Assembly (NCBI GenBank): GCA_003508835.1
Contig: PUFA01000034.1
Location: 682,001-746,000, forward strand
Direction: 5' to 3'
From: Eonycteris spelaea
Lineage: Eukaryota; Chordata; Mammalia; Chiroptera; Pteropodidae
DNA length: 64,000 nucleotides
The notes under the pieces were generated by a model. It did not search any database, was not told the origin of the DNA, and worked only from the letters and a program-made list of their open reading frames with translations. Position numbers and translations under genes: made by a program. This document shows, piece after piece, positions 23,030 through 33,560 of this stretch. Position 1 is the stretch's first letter, and each line of letters opens with the position of its first letter.

Positions 23030-23535
23030 CAGAAAGTTAAACGGGGAACAGCCCCGCGGTCCAGCGTGCGTGCTCCCCGAACGGCTGAGCACGGGGGGCT
23101 GACGCCGGCACGTGCGTGTGTCTGTCACGGCACCACGCCAAGGAGCCAGAGGACGCACACGACCCGAAGGCCAACGAGGGTGGGGGGCACGGACTCACAC
23201 ACACACACACACACTCGTGCAACGGGACGCGGCTCAGCTGTAACGAGGGACGAAGCACGGACCCACACCGCCACGCAGGGCCTCAAACACATCGCCCGTG
23301 GGCAGCAAGACACGGGGGTCTGCACGTCGCAGGACTCTGGTGACGCGATGCACCAGAACAGGCGGGGCAGGGAGCAGGGACCGCGGGAGGGGCCAGGGAG
23401 GCACGCGCCACGGGCAGGGGTCTCCTGGGGGCGGGGCGTCTGCACGGTGCTGTGAGTCTACTAGATCCCACTGAAGGGTTCGTTTAAATGGTTAGCTTTG
23501 GGGGTACGTGCGATGGACCTCAGTAATTAAAAGCA
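23030..23535 (+). mobile_element. L1 3' region, extremely GC-converted
   Basis: The word order is that of the L1 ORF2 C-terminus and 3'UTR. 'gttaaacggggaacagccc' (23035-23053) stands for 'gttaaacatagagttacca'. 'acccacaccgccacg' (23260-23274) stands for 'acatgctacaacatg'. 'cctcaaacacatcgc' stands for 'ccttgaaaacattatgc'. The 3' end 'gtttaaatggttagctttgg' (23483-23502) and 'gacctcagtaattaaaa' (23516-23532) are clear. A (CA)n tract (23196-23214) lies inside. The copy has lost most A/T relative to L1 and is full of CpG. It has no coding capacity. Confidence 0.7.
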
Positions 23536-25644
23536 AGGCAGGGCCACAGCACCGCTGGGAGCATCGTGTAAGGCTGTGCTCCGTGCCCAGGGAAGGCTTT
23601 GAAAAGGGAGGGTCCATGACCGTGGGGCATGGGGTGAAAGGTCACCTTCCTAGGAAGGACTGACCAGTGAGCAGAGGCACCGCCAGGTAAACCCACAGGT
23701 AGTAACAAGGGCTGCTTCAAGAAAGTGGTCTGACTGTCCTCAAATGCTCTTGTCCGGGGTCACAGTAAGACCCCCAGGGGCTTCCGGGATGCTCCCCGCT
23801 AGGAGAAACAGGCCCAGTGCGCCAGGAGCCAGCAGGCCCGAGCGGAACCGTTCATTTCTGAAGCCCTCGCTGGACAGAGCGGCCCGCTGGCCGTCACGTG
23901 GAGTTTGTTACAGAAACGAGTGTGAGAACGAGGCACCCCAGGCCTGAGCGGAGGAAGGCCACGCCCGCCCACGGCTCCATTTCCTGAATTTCTTCCCAAA
24001 GGTATGAAGCAGGCGGTGCCTCCGAACCTTAACGCAGTGATAAAACCTTCAGTTCCCGAAGGCTTAGACTGTCGGAGGAAAGGGAACTGAAATAATTTAT
24101 ACATCTACAGACAGACAGAAACAGATGCCTAATTGGAATTATTTGAACGATAGACATAAACATAGTACAGATGTATAACTTTGACCCTAAGCACTGAAAA
24201 GCTATTGGGCGTTAAAACACATATTTAAAGGGTACGCTGTAATTCTCCACTGTGGTAAAGACGTACATCCCATTCTCCACTCGAACCGTTTTCCGTGTAA
24301 ACTCAGTGTGGCAGGTGCAGCCACACGCTGCCTGCTCACCAGCACTGTAAAGGTCCCCAGCCCGTCACCGGCTTCACTCAGATGCCAGGAGCCGTGAGGA
24401 CAGCGGGTCTGCTGCTCCTGGGTCCCAGTGGGGAGCGGGGGTGGCATCCGGCGGGTGCCAGGACCCGGGCGTCCTGTGGCCCTCCAGCCCGGACGACAGT
24501 GGCCGCCGCCCGCGAAGGGCTGTCCGGACTGAAGTCACCGCCACAGCAGGCCCCTGGGCTGGCCCCTGGGAACGCCGCCCCCCACCCCAAGAGCCTCCCT
24601 GAGCGCCCTACTCAGGCCCAGCCGGGCTCGGCTCCCCAGTCCGTACGACGGCAGTCGGCCGGGCCCGCAGGCGTGAGGCTCCACGCAGGCCCGACTGGCG
24701 GCCGCACCTCAGCAGCAGCCAGCCTACGCTCCCTCCTGGAGGGGGCAGATGCGTCCCTGCCGAAGGCACTTTTTGTTTACGGCTCAGTTAGCCGGGGCAT
24801 CGAGCCGTCACAGCAGGCTGATGACACACACCGCCCGCTTGGCGAAGGCTCGGAGGAGGCTGGCCACAGAAACCAGAGTGGGGGCGAGGCGCAGCAAACC
24901 GCCCGCCCGCCCCCTCCACCACACAGCCACGCTCTGGGCAGTGAGGACTCAGGGCCACGCCTGCCCCCGGCCAGTGCCACAAGAGCTTCGGATGGCTTCT
25001 GAACACACGGGGCCCCGCTCCAAGCGGGCAATCAGCGAGCAGCAGCGACTCTTCCGGCAAAGGCTCTGGGCAGAGGCCCAGAACGCCAAGGACACGCTGT
25101 TCAACAGGCGGCCGCCCACACCTGAAGCAGACAGGTCAGAGCTGCGACGTGCTGTGACCGATGCCACCGCGACCCAAAGGCTCAGCGCCGGGGACGAGCG
25201 TGACCCGTGTGCCCCCTCAAGGGTGCCAAGGACTCGCAGGTGGCAGCGACGGCCCTTCGGGGATGCGGGATTAGACGATGTGCTCGTGAAATTAACTCCT
25301 CCCGCTGCTCGGTCTCGCCTCAACGTGGCCACTAAGAACTTCAGAACCTTCGATGTCCGCTGGTCAGAGCAGAAAGGACCTCGAGGAAGGCACAGGTTTC
25401 AAGACGACATGTAATCAGTCTTTCCTTGGGGAGGATGCGGACGGCAGCCTGGCTTCCAGGGACGAGGGGGGCACGGAGGTGTGGGAGAGGGCGGGAAGCA
25501 GGTGGCCAGCCCGGCGGGGGCTGTCAGTGTCACCCGGGATGGACCTTCATGCCTAGAGGACTCGGTCACTGGATGAGGGTGCAGTTGGACAGGCCCTATG
25601 GTGGACATCCCTGTCCAACAGGGTACAGCTTCTGCCCCAACCCC
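23536..25644. other. Unique GC-rich sequence, no gene recognised
   Basis: There is an AT-rich patch at 24060-24300. CpG-dense sequence at 24400-25320 carries overlapping plus-strand frames of 206 and 221 codons without a domain. I see no splice or repeat structure. Confidence 0.5.
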
Positions 25645-25850
25645 GGCGGCTGAAATGACAGACATTCCTCGTAGCTCCTGAGCCTGGAAGTCCTAGATCA
25701 GTGTGATGACCCATCTGGTTCCTGGTGACAGTCACCTCCTGGCTGCAGACAGGTGCCCTCAGGCTGTGTCCCCGTCACCTCACCTAACCCTACCCACCTG
25801 CCAAGGCTCCACCTCGGGGATTTGGGAGGACACAGTTCAGGCCACAGTGG
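25645..25850 (-). mobile_element. MaLR/MLT1 LTR fragment, antisense
   Basis: 'agctcctgagcctggaagtc' (25674-25693), 'ctagatcagtgtgatgaccc' (25694-25713), 'atctggttcctggtgacag' (25713-25731), 'tggctgcagacaggtgccctc' (25740-25760), 'aggctgtgtccccgtcacc' (25761-25779) and 'tcggggatttgggaggacac' (25813-25832) reproduce the antisense MLT1 series (ggctggaagtccaagatcaaggtg, tctggtgagggc, gcagacggctgcc, gctgtgtcctcac). Confidence 0.85.
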
Positions 25851-26184
25851 GCCCAAACTCTGCTGTCAGCTGACCTTCGCACGGCCTCAGGAAAGGAGAA
25901 ATCTCTTCCACTAAATTGAGAGAGTTTCCCGAATCCCGCACAAAATCACGTTGCGTTCCAGTCGGAACTCCCGGCTTGGAAGTCGCAGCTGAGGGCTGAG
26001 AACCGGGCTGCGTTAATGCTCACGCTCTCCACCACCCGAACACTGCGCCCAGCCCCCCACACGCGGACCACGTTTGCCCCTCGAGGGGTAAGAGCTGCCC
26101 TCCCAGCAGACGGAGACCCTGGAGGGCCGCTTTGTCCTCTGTGGCCTTTGAGTGCCCACAGCCCCGTAGATGCCTGCGAGACAG
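25851..26184. other. Unique sequence, no gene recognised
   Basis: GC-rich; nothing recognised. Confidence 0.5.
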
Positions 26185-26330
26185 GGGTCAAGTGTTTGAC
26201 TCAGGGGTCCATGAAGGGGGCTTCAGAGGGTCCACGAAGCCCCTGGAATTGTCCGCAAGCTGCTGGGTGCAGGCCTGTAAATCTCTGTAGCACGGACCCC
26301 AAAAGTTCAAGGACTTCCATCAGCAGTTGG
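26185..26330. mobile_element. Possible old hAT-like DNA transposon remnant
   Basis: 'caggggtccatgaagggggc' (26202-26221), followed by 'cagagggtccacgaagcccc' (26224-26243) and 'tggaattgtccgcaagctgc' (26244-26263), recalls the ends of non-autonomous hAT elements (aggggtccatgaac, gagggtccatgaacccc, tgaaattgtatgcaaa). The match is short and no second terminal repeat is visible. Confidence 0.4.
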
Positions 26331-27339
26331 GGCTGGGGTTTGGGGGTGGGGGGTCGAACGACGTGTGAGCACCTGGTGACGTGGAAATGAGGTACGTAAC
26401 ACGGCGTACGTCCGGTAAGCCTCACCGCAGAGTAGGCATGCAGGTGGGACGGAAGGCCCACCTGGGTTTTCACCTGAATGATAAAGAATGAGCCGCAAAG
26501 GAAAAGTGCTGGTTCGGCCTTTCAGTGGTGGGTTTTCTTTTTTAAAACGTCAAAAGCAAAATACTCTTTTCCAGGGAATCCTGTCTTAAAAGACTGGCAC
26601 TCAAGAAGGAAACCAGGCGGCTTCAGCTACAAGGCTTTAGAGATCACTCTAGTGTACCCAGAGGAACAAAGTGGACGGTCACCCCAGACGCAGATTTAAA
26701 TGACATTCCCGAATGAGAAAGGACAGGCCCACGTGCACTGGGCTCTCCTGGATTTGGCAGGATGTCCATGAACGTACGGGAATGTATGTGATGCTCTTAA
26801 ACAACACATACACACAGATAAAGAACGTGTCTAAAAACTCCTAAACCGGAACTGGTCCAAGAACACCGTCTGACCTGGACTCTGCCCCGCGTCTCCTTCT
26901 CTCCTGTTACACCTGCGCGTGTACGGAAAGGGGTCTGGTGCCACCGGCACGACGGTGCTCGCCCCGGCGGGGAGCGAAGGCCCCGTGACCTGGACGCGTC
27001 GCTCAGGGGGCCAGGCAGCTCCCGGGGCCCTAACACGGGAGCTTCACCGGACCCAGCGGCGGGACGGAGGCACACGCGTGATGTCCTGGCTCCGAGTTCA
27101 CGGCTCTTTCCGGCGGTCCAGGGCCTGAGGGGGCAGCAACGGGGCCGTTTTCCGTCCAGACCGCAGTTCCGACGCCAAGCGCGAGGGTTTCCTCACACCT
27201 GCCACGGGTTCTCCGACGCCTCAGATCCGGCCTGGTGTCCAAGATGCAGCTGAACGCTGACACCGGCTACCCGGGCTTCGGGTCGAACGGCACCGAGCGG
27301 GGTCCAGGCCCACGAGGCCACGCCCACTTTGCACGCCCG
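26331..27339. other. Unique sequence, no gene recognised
   Basis: 26460-26870 is AT-richer, and 26890-27330 is CpG-dense. No gene or repeat is recognised. Confidence 0.5.
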
Positions 27340-27885
27340 TCAGAACCAATCAGACGCCTCTCGCCTTCTGACCAACCGGCTATAAACTGGGGGTTCCCAC
27401 CTCCCCGTCCCTCGGGTTTGATAATTTGCTCAAATGGCTCAGAGCGCTCAGAGACAGTTTCTTACTATCACAAACTTAATATAAAGGATGCGAGTCAGGA
27501 ACAGTCCAGAGGAAGGGACATGGGCAGGGGTGCACGAAGCTTCCCGCCCTCTCTGGGGGCGCCACCCCCCCACCCCAACCTCCATTCAGCACACTGGAAG
27601 CTCACTGTTCAAGAGTTTGCATGGAGCTTAATCTCCCCTTTCTGGGTGTGGGGTGGGGAAGAAGCTCCAACTCTCTAATTACCTGGTCTTCCCAGAGCCC
27701 TGCCCACCCTGAGGCTATGGAGGGCCCTAAGTCACCTTGTCAGCATAAACTGGAGTGTGATCACAAGGGGCGCGTTAGGAACGCGAGGCTCATTCCTGGC
27801 CACTCAGGAAATTCCTCCGGTTTAGGAGCTGAGCCTGGACTCGGGACAAAGACCAGACCTCGAGCTTCTCACACCCACTAATGGA
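27340..27885. mobile_element. ERVL/MLT2-type solitary LTR
   Basis: A long match in word order to an ERVL-class mammalian LTR: 'gggtttgataatttgctc' (27414-27431), 'aaatggctcagagcgctcag' (27432-27451), 'cttaatataaaggatgcgag' (27474-27493), 'cagtccagaggaagggaca' (27501-27519), 'ctctctaattacctggtctt' (27671-27690), 'ctgaggctatggagggccct' (27710-27729) and 'ggaaattcctccggtttagg' (27808-27827). CCAAT (27346-27350) and TATAAA (27381-27386) lie at its 5' side in promoter-like spacing. There is no internal viral sequence. The subfamily name is uncertain. Confidence 0.8.
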
Positions 27886-30404
27886 ACAAGCCACCGGCAG
27901 CAATGAGGCCACGTGTTTCGTCCTCGGCCCTGAGAAGTCACTGAAGGGGCTCTGCACGGATTCTTCCGGAAGCCGCCCTCGTCTCCTGTATCAGAACAAT
28001 CGGGCGACGCCCTAAACCCACGACCAGCAAAGTTGACGACAACAACCAACAAGAGGAAGAGACGTTAGTGACGCCCGTGGACAGGTGGCGACCCCGCCCG
28101 GGGGCGCTGCTCTGGCCTCTCCGCCCAGCTGCCCTCAGGACACTCCAATCAGCGCCACCCAGATCTCCACTTCACCTATAAAATACGGAAACGCCTGACC
28201 CCAGAAGCCAAGTGCTCTGTCTCGGCGGGGACAGGTTTTCACGCTCCCAACACCCCCCACCCAGCGTCTGGCACCTGTGCCTGCTTCCCACTTCTCTGAC
28301 CAGACCCCCCATTCACGAGCACCCCACGCCTGCTGTGACAGCTCCCGCTTTAGTGGGAGAGGAGAGCTGGCCGGCCAGTGCCAGCGCGGCACTCCGGGGC
28401 ACCACCCCTTCGGGGAGCAGGGGACGGGGGGGGGGGGGCCGCCCTGACAGGTGCATTCTCTGTCGGCCAGGTCCCGGCGACGTTCCCACGTCTTCAGTCT
28501 CTGACAACTGGGAGGGTGGCCCGCTCGCGAACGCTGAGCCGTGGGGCGCCGTCCCTCTTCCTGCAGACTCTCCCGCAGGAGCGCCGCCGGCTGCCACACG
28601 GTGAACCCCGCTGTCCGTTCAAAGGGCCACGCAGAGCAGCGACCCGTCTGCTCCTGAAGCTGCACGTACGTGCCGCTCCCCACACGGATGCCCGTGGGGC
28701 CGGGGCTCGCTCGGTCGCTTTCCGAAGGCTAAGCACACGTCTCTCGGGTCCCATGGCCTGGTCAGGGGTGGGCCGCTGGCCCACCCAACAGCACAAGGCA
28801 GGAACCAGAAGGCATTTCGGCCTCCCTCAACCTCTTGCTGTGTGGCCAGCCTTTCCACTTCTTCTACTTGTTTCCTTTGGGTAACCCTCACCCTAAGGCA
28901 TTTTGCATCCAAGCACTAAGTGACACTCCGAGGTGGCACACAACCCTGCCCCTAGCACTGGCTGAGCCCCTGCTGGTCAGCCGGCTCACTGCCGCAATCA
29001 AGTCTGGCCCGGCTGCCCACTCCCATTCCCCAGGGGCCACCTCTTCTGCACGGCCTCCTGGGCTCTGAGGACTGTGCCTGCCGGACGGCTCCCTCCCCAG
29101 GACGTGGCTGGAAGCATCGTCCATCAACGAGAGCCACAGCCAAGGCCAGGAGCACAGCAACTGGGTCCCAGGGACCATGGCGGCGAGCCCGGGGGAGGAA
29201 CCCATCTCCCACTGCTGGTCCCTGACATTCTGGGGTTATCGCAGGCCGGGCAGTGACCACCCAGGCCGTTTGAGTCCCTAGAACAAAGGAAAAGCTCCCG
29301 AGAAGCCATAGGAGGGTATCGCTCACCTCATAAAAAATGCCACTCCTCCACGTCATCCTCGCATTCAGCACTAAAACAGAAGAAAAGGAATGCTTTCTCT
29401 GATGGCAACAGACCGTTCAAGAGACCAACTGCCCTCCCCAGCCTGAGGAAAGAGGTTTCTACAGGCAGAAAAAGGACACCAGAAACAGAGTCAGGATAAA
29501 TCTACATTTAAAAGAAAGAGCTGAAAAGACCCTTTTCCATAAAGAAAACTTCTCCAATGTTAAACATGCAAATCCCCGCGGTCTGCTTTTGCCCTAAGGC
29601 AGCTCTGCTTCTGGGTTACAGCCGGGGCTGAGGCTGGAGCCCCGGGTGTGGGCCGTGTGTGCGCGTGTGCACACACCAGCACGGTCCCAGGCCTGGGCTC
29701 CCGGTGTGGGGAGGCACTGCTCACGACACCAGACGTGACGAGGGGGGACAGAGCTGTAGGACAACGCCGGCGCTCACCGATATCCTCTCCAACGGTTCAT
29801 AACCGAACCGGCTCTTCAACAATTCCGTCTGAACTCTGTTTCCTTGGATCTGCATCCCCAACCTCGGGCCTCACGTCCACCCTCGTGATTTCTGCAACTT
29901 TCAAGGACCCCCGACACTACACGCGCTTTGCACGAGCTTCGAACCCTTTACATCTCAGATTTATCTTACTGTTAGCTGTGAATTCGCGCTTCTGATTTCC
30001 CTCTAATAGCCCTGAAACAGAAACATCAACAGTCAACAAACAATGCACGCTAACCCCAGTTGAGCAAACACTGGATTGCACCACGCTACAATCCACACGC
30101 TGCCGGGCAGCTGGGAAACGAACAACACTGAATCCATCCAACCAGCACCTCCCTCTCCAGGTCACTCACTGAAATTCTAAAGCAAAGGCTTCTCCCTTTG
30201 GAGGATACAAAGACCCACCCACCCCCGGGGGCGGGGGGCAAAGACCCCCCCCACCTCCCCCAAACCCCCACTCTCCTCCACCCCCGCGGGCCATGCTCAT
30301 GGCTACTTGGTTCCTCACTTTCGTAACAGCCTGATGAGAACTTTCAAAACAGGGAAGCCGAAGTCTTCAGTGGTGGGGAGCGTTCAAAGGGATTTCAGAG
30401 TACA
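27886..30404. other. Unique sequence, no gene recognised
   Basis: The CpG-dense block at 28080-28740 contains a G13 run (28426-28438). AT-rich, CpG-poor sequence lies at 29290-29580, and a C-rich stretch at 30215-30290. Open frames of up to 182 codons (28135-28683, minus) have no domain. Confidence 0.5.
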
Positions 30405-30640
30405 ATCTGCTATTAAAACAAGAAACTGCACTGCCAGCAATTACTCTCTGTGGGTGGCAGTAATTTACGTTATCAGGTAACACACCTTAACTAATCACGT
30501 TTTGTTAAACAGTTTACGTGTTTAGTGAAGCAAAAACTAAAAACTTTTTTGTGTTGTTTTGTTTTTGCTCAACACATACAATTCAATCAACCCACCTAGG
30601 TCTTTCCATCAAGGTAAGGGAACACTTTTCGCTTTTCTGG
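30405..30640. promoter_or_regulatory. AT-rich candidate conserved non-coding element
   Basis: CpG-poor, non-repetitive AT-rich DNA with several homeodomain or POU-like words: TATTAAAA, GCAATTACT and GTAATTTACG, then CTTAACTAATCACG near 30487. It contrasts sharply with flanking CpG-rich sequence. Function is inferred from composition only. Confidence 0.35.
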
Positions 30641-31029
30641 CCAGACTTCAGGGCTGGAGCGGAGGTTTTGCGAGATCGTTCGGGCACAGACTGGACACCA
30701 GCTTGGCCGCGCACTCCCGAGCAGACGACAAGGACTGGGTGACGTCCTTGTGGACCGCAGACCTCTGAGGCAGGTCTGGCTCCACCTGCTGGGCAGCGAG
30801 CAGGACCCCAAGGCAGCTGCGCCCCATCCATCTTCACGAGCAGCCGGGGGGCAGGGGGAAACATGGGGGTGAGCACAGCCCAAGCAAAGGCGCAGACGGG
30901 TGGGGGTGTGGGACCTCTCACAGGGCCAGCTGACGAGGGAGGGCGAACTGGCGGCATGGACCCCCCCATACACACACCCCCGTAGGGGGATGAACCAAAG
31001 AGGCCCATGCAGCCCAGGAAACCAGGTGT
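30641..31029. other. Unique GC-rich sequence, no gene recognised
   Basis: C/G-rich, with a long minus-strand frame (30583-31392, 269 codons) that runs straight through the LTR at 31030. It is therefore not a gene. Confidence 0.5.
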
Positions 31030-31375
31030 GGTCCTGACCTGGGCTGAGCAGTGTCCCCTAAAATTCGCCTCCACACAGAAGACACACACAGGAAGATGGC
31101 CAGGTGACAACGCGGACAGAAACTGGAGAGATGCCGCTACCAGCCAAGGACGCCGAGGGTTGCCAGCAAACCCCAGATGCCGGGAGGAGAGGGAGGGCCG
31201 CCCCCTGCAGCCTCCGGGGGCGGCGTGGCCCTGCCCGCGCCGACATTTTGACGTCTGGCCCCAGCGCCGGGAGAATAAATTTCGGATGTGCGAAGCCGAG
31301 CGGTGTGCCGTGTGCCGGGACGGCGGCACCAGGACCCACGTGCGGCCCCGTCTGGCACTGCCCCTGCGTGCCGGC
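31030..31375 (+). mobile_element. MaLR/MLT1 LTR, heavily GC-converted
   Basis: 'agcagtgtcccctaaaattc' (31047-31066) is the 5' end. Later blocks are 'gaagacacacacaggaagat' (31078-31097), 'cagccaaggacgccgaggg' (31141-31159), 'ttgccagcaaaccccagatg' (31160-31179) and 'gagaataaatttcggatgtg' (31270-31289). They follow the MLT1 sequence from the tandem 'agacac..acagaggga' block to the polyadenylation region. An internal deletion lies after about 31077. Many A/T positions are now C/G, as in 'cccagcgccgggagaataaa' for 'gcctccagaactgtgagaa'. Confidence 0.85.
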
Positions 31376-31419
31376 GGGCGCGGCTGGACCACGGCACAGG
31401 CACGAGACGGGGACAGGGT

Positions 31420-31775
31420 GAGGCTCTTGCAACGCTCAGAACCCGGCCCTTTACATCATACGGCGAAAAGGTCAGCAAAAGTCCTCGAATGGCACACTTC
31501 GGATCTGTGCATTTCGCGGTTTGTAAATGCTTATCTAAAAGAAAAGCCAGCTGGGAGCCAACGATGAACTCGGGTTGCTCGAGGGTGACGTGCACGCGGC
31601 TGCAGTTGGAGGCAGAGGCCCTGAGGCCGGACAGATACGGGGTGGGGAAAGCAGGGAGAAAGCAGAGTTACCGGCAGAATTCAGGTAGTGCGGGTACGAC
31701 TGCTGACTAAAACCCTTTCACGTTTTCGGCGCGTTTGAAAATGTTTCACAACAAAAAGTTGCAACAAATAGTCCT
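31420..31775 (+). mobile_element. L1M 3'UTR fragment
   Basis: 'ggcacacttcggatctgtgc' (31491-31510), then 'atttcgcggtttgtaaatgc' (31511-31530), stands for the L1M 'acttaagatttgtgcatttcactgtatgtaaat'. After a GC-rich middle, 'ccctttcacgttttcggcgc' (31712-31731) and 'gtttgaaaatgtttcacaac' (31732-31751) give the L1 terminus 'tttcaacttttctgtatgtttgaaaattttcataat'. It is non-coding. Confidence 0.8.
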
Positions 31776-32694
31776 GCGGAGACACATCCTTTGAACATAC
31801 AAAAGGTCAGTAACGTGGGAACCTTTGCTGGTTACACTTAACGATGGCCTTTTAAGAACGTTTTCATCACGAACGATTACGGAAAGCGTGGCTTTGTAAG
31901 AACAGTCGGACGTGTGAACGCCTGGTTAGGGCCTTCAAGGGTGCCCTCCACGTGTCACGGCATCAACCGTGCGGGGTGGGCATGAGCCGTGTGCACGGGA
32001 ACTGTGGAACGCAGTAAAACAGGAAACCTTTCCCGAGCAACCCTCAGCCCCTCAGACAGACTCAGCAAAGCCACCCGGGTTTAAAACACGGGCAGAGGGC
32101 GCCCGGCTCCCGGCAGGCAGGCCCTGGCCTTGCTACGTGGATGGGGGGCACAGGAGCGCCAGGCTGGGGGGCGGCGCGTGGCAGCACCCACGGACCCTCC
32201 CACGCTGCTGCAGAGTTGGCGGGACGCGGGCGCCAGGGCCCCGGCCCGAGCAGCGGGACGGGAATGCGCGCTCCGCTCACACGGCCCCGGGCGGCGTCCC
32301 CGGCCTGCTGCACGTCGGACAAGAGGGATCTCTGGGGAACGTAATGCTCGGTGACCGTGACCCGCATCCTCCCCGCAGCCCCGCTCCGCCTCGGGCTGCT
32401 CAGAAGCGAGGCCCGCGGCTGCCGTTCAAACCAGGTTCCTCAGGCCAAGGAACGCGTCACGTGACGCCACCTCCGGGTCACCAGCGGCTGGACCACTCTC
32501 GGGTCCGATGGACACGGACCAGGCTCGGCTTTAGAAGGCTGCGTGGGCAGAACGAGGCGCACGATGAAGGGTGCCCCCAGGAAGCCGCCCTCCTGCCCTC
32601 GCCGGAGACCACGGCCCCCAAGCGGAGACCCACGGCCTCTCGTGGAGAGAGGCTCCTGGGGGCCGCAGCGCAGCGTCTGGGAACCAGAGGCCCC
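31776..32694. other. Unique GC-rich sequence, no gene recognised
   Basis: The first 150 bases are AT-richer; from 31960 it is CpG-dense. A 283-codon plus frame (31969-32820) runs into the MIR at 32695 and has no domain, so it is not called. Confidence 0.5.
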
Positions 32695-32885
32695 TGCAGA
32701 CCAGCGGCTTCTCCCGACAGCCATACGACCTGGGGTGCGCGTCCCACCCCGCCTCGGCCTCCATTTCCTCGTCTGCGAGGGGGGCACCACCACCCTGCAC
32801 GGGGGTGTGACGAGGACTAAATCGAATGATGCTCCCGAGCAGCTGGCACGGCGCCAGACGCACAGTCAACACGCACACCCTCCGC
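32695..32885 (+). mobile_element. MIR SINE
   Basis: 'catacgacctggggtgcgcg' (32722-32741), 'ggcctccatttcctcgtctg' (32757-32776), 'gtgacgaggactaaatcgaa' (32807-32826) and 'agctggcacggcgccagacg' (32840-32859) follow MIR (gtgaccttgggc, gcctcagtttcctcatctg, tgaggattaaatga, agtgcctggcac). Confidence 0.85.
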
Positions 32886-33449
32886 TCCCTCCGCGAAGCC
32901 ACCCAGAAATCCAAACATCGCCCTACCGAGAGCAGGATGAGGACTTGACTAGAACATAACAGTCCAAGTCCCCCAGGGCTGTAATTTACAGAAAGAGTCA
33001 CACGACTTCCCATCCGACTTGAAAAACAGCGCAGTGTGTCTGCGGAAGGCCCTGGATCCCATGAACGCATTAACTTCCTCCACGGGAGCCGACGCGTCCC
33101 CGCCTGCACCCACGAACGGCTCCCTCGGGACGGTCCTCGGTGGACCCCGGGGCCATCGCTCAGCTGTCAGGGCAAGTGTGGACAGAGGCTGCAGCCCGGA
33201 GGACAAGGGCACGGGGCGCATTCGAGGGCGTGGGAGGGCGAGGGGACACAGACCGCGAGCAGAGGCAGGCCGGGAAGAACTGCCACCGTGCCGGCTGGGG
33301 GCACTGAGTGGCTCTGGAGCCGGGCCGCACGGCCGAGGACAGGGAGGAGGCGCCCGGGCCGCGGTCTGCCGTGCACGCCCTCACGCCGGGCGCTGCCCAC
33401 AGCCTCCCGTGGGGAACCTCGCAGCAAGCCCGGGGCTGAAGGAGGGTGC
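32886..33449. other. Unique GC-rich sequence, no gene recognised
   Basis: CpG-dense, with overlapping plus-strand frames of 165 and 249 codons that run through the next MIR. No domain is seen. Confidence 0.5.
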
Positions 33450-33560
33450 CACTGCCACGCCCACTTCACAGGTGGGGAGCAGAGGCACGGTGACGCGCCC
33501 CAGGTCACCCGGCTGAGAAGGAGCAGAGCCGGGACTGGAACCCCGACCGGACCGATGACT
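33450..33560 (-). mobile_element. MIR SINE, antisense
   Basis: 'cccacttcacaggtggggag' (33460-33479), 'cagaggcacggtgacgcgcc' (33480-33499), 'ccaggtcacccggctgagaa' (33500-33519) and 'gagccgggactggaaccccg' (33525-33544) are the antisense MIR core and tRNA-like end. Confidence 0.85.

Noticed and set aside
24749..25414. 221-codon plus-strand frame with a basic, exon-like stretch
   Set aside because: The translation looks superficially protein-like (RLFRQRLWAEAQN) but matches no family I know. It overlaps another frame of similar length and has no convincing splice sites.
30583..31392. 269-codon minus-strand frame
   Set aside because: It reads through an antisense MLT1 LTR (31030-31375), so it is not a gene.
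31969..32820. 283-codon plus-strand frame
   Set aside because: It runs into a MIR SINE and has no domain.
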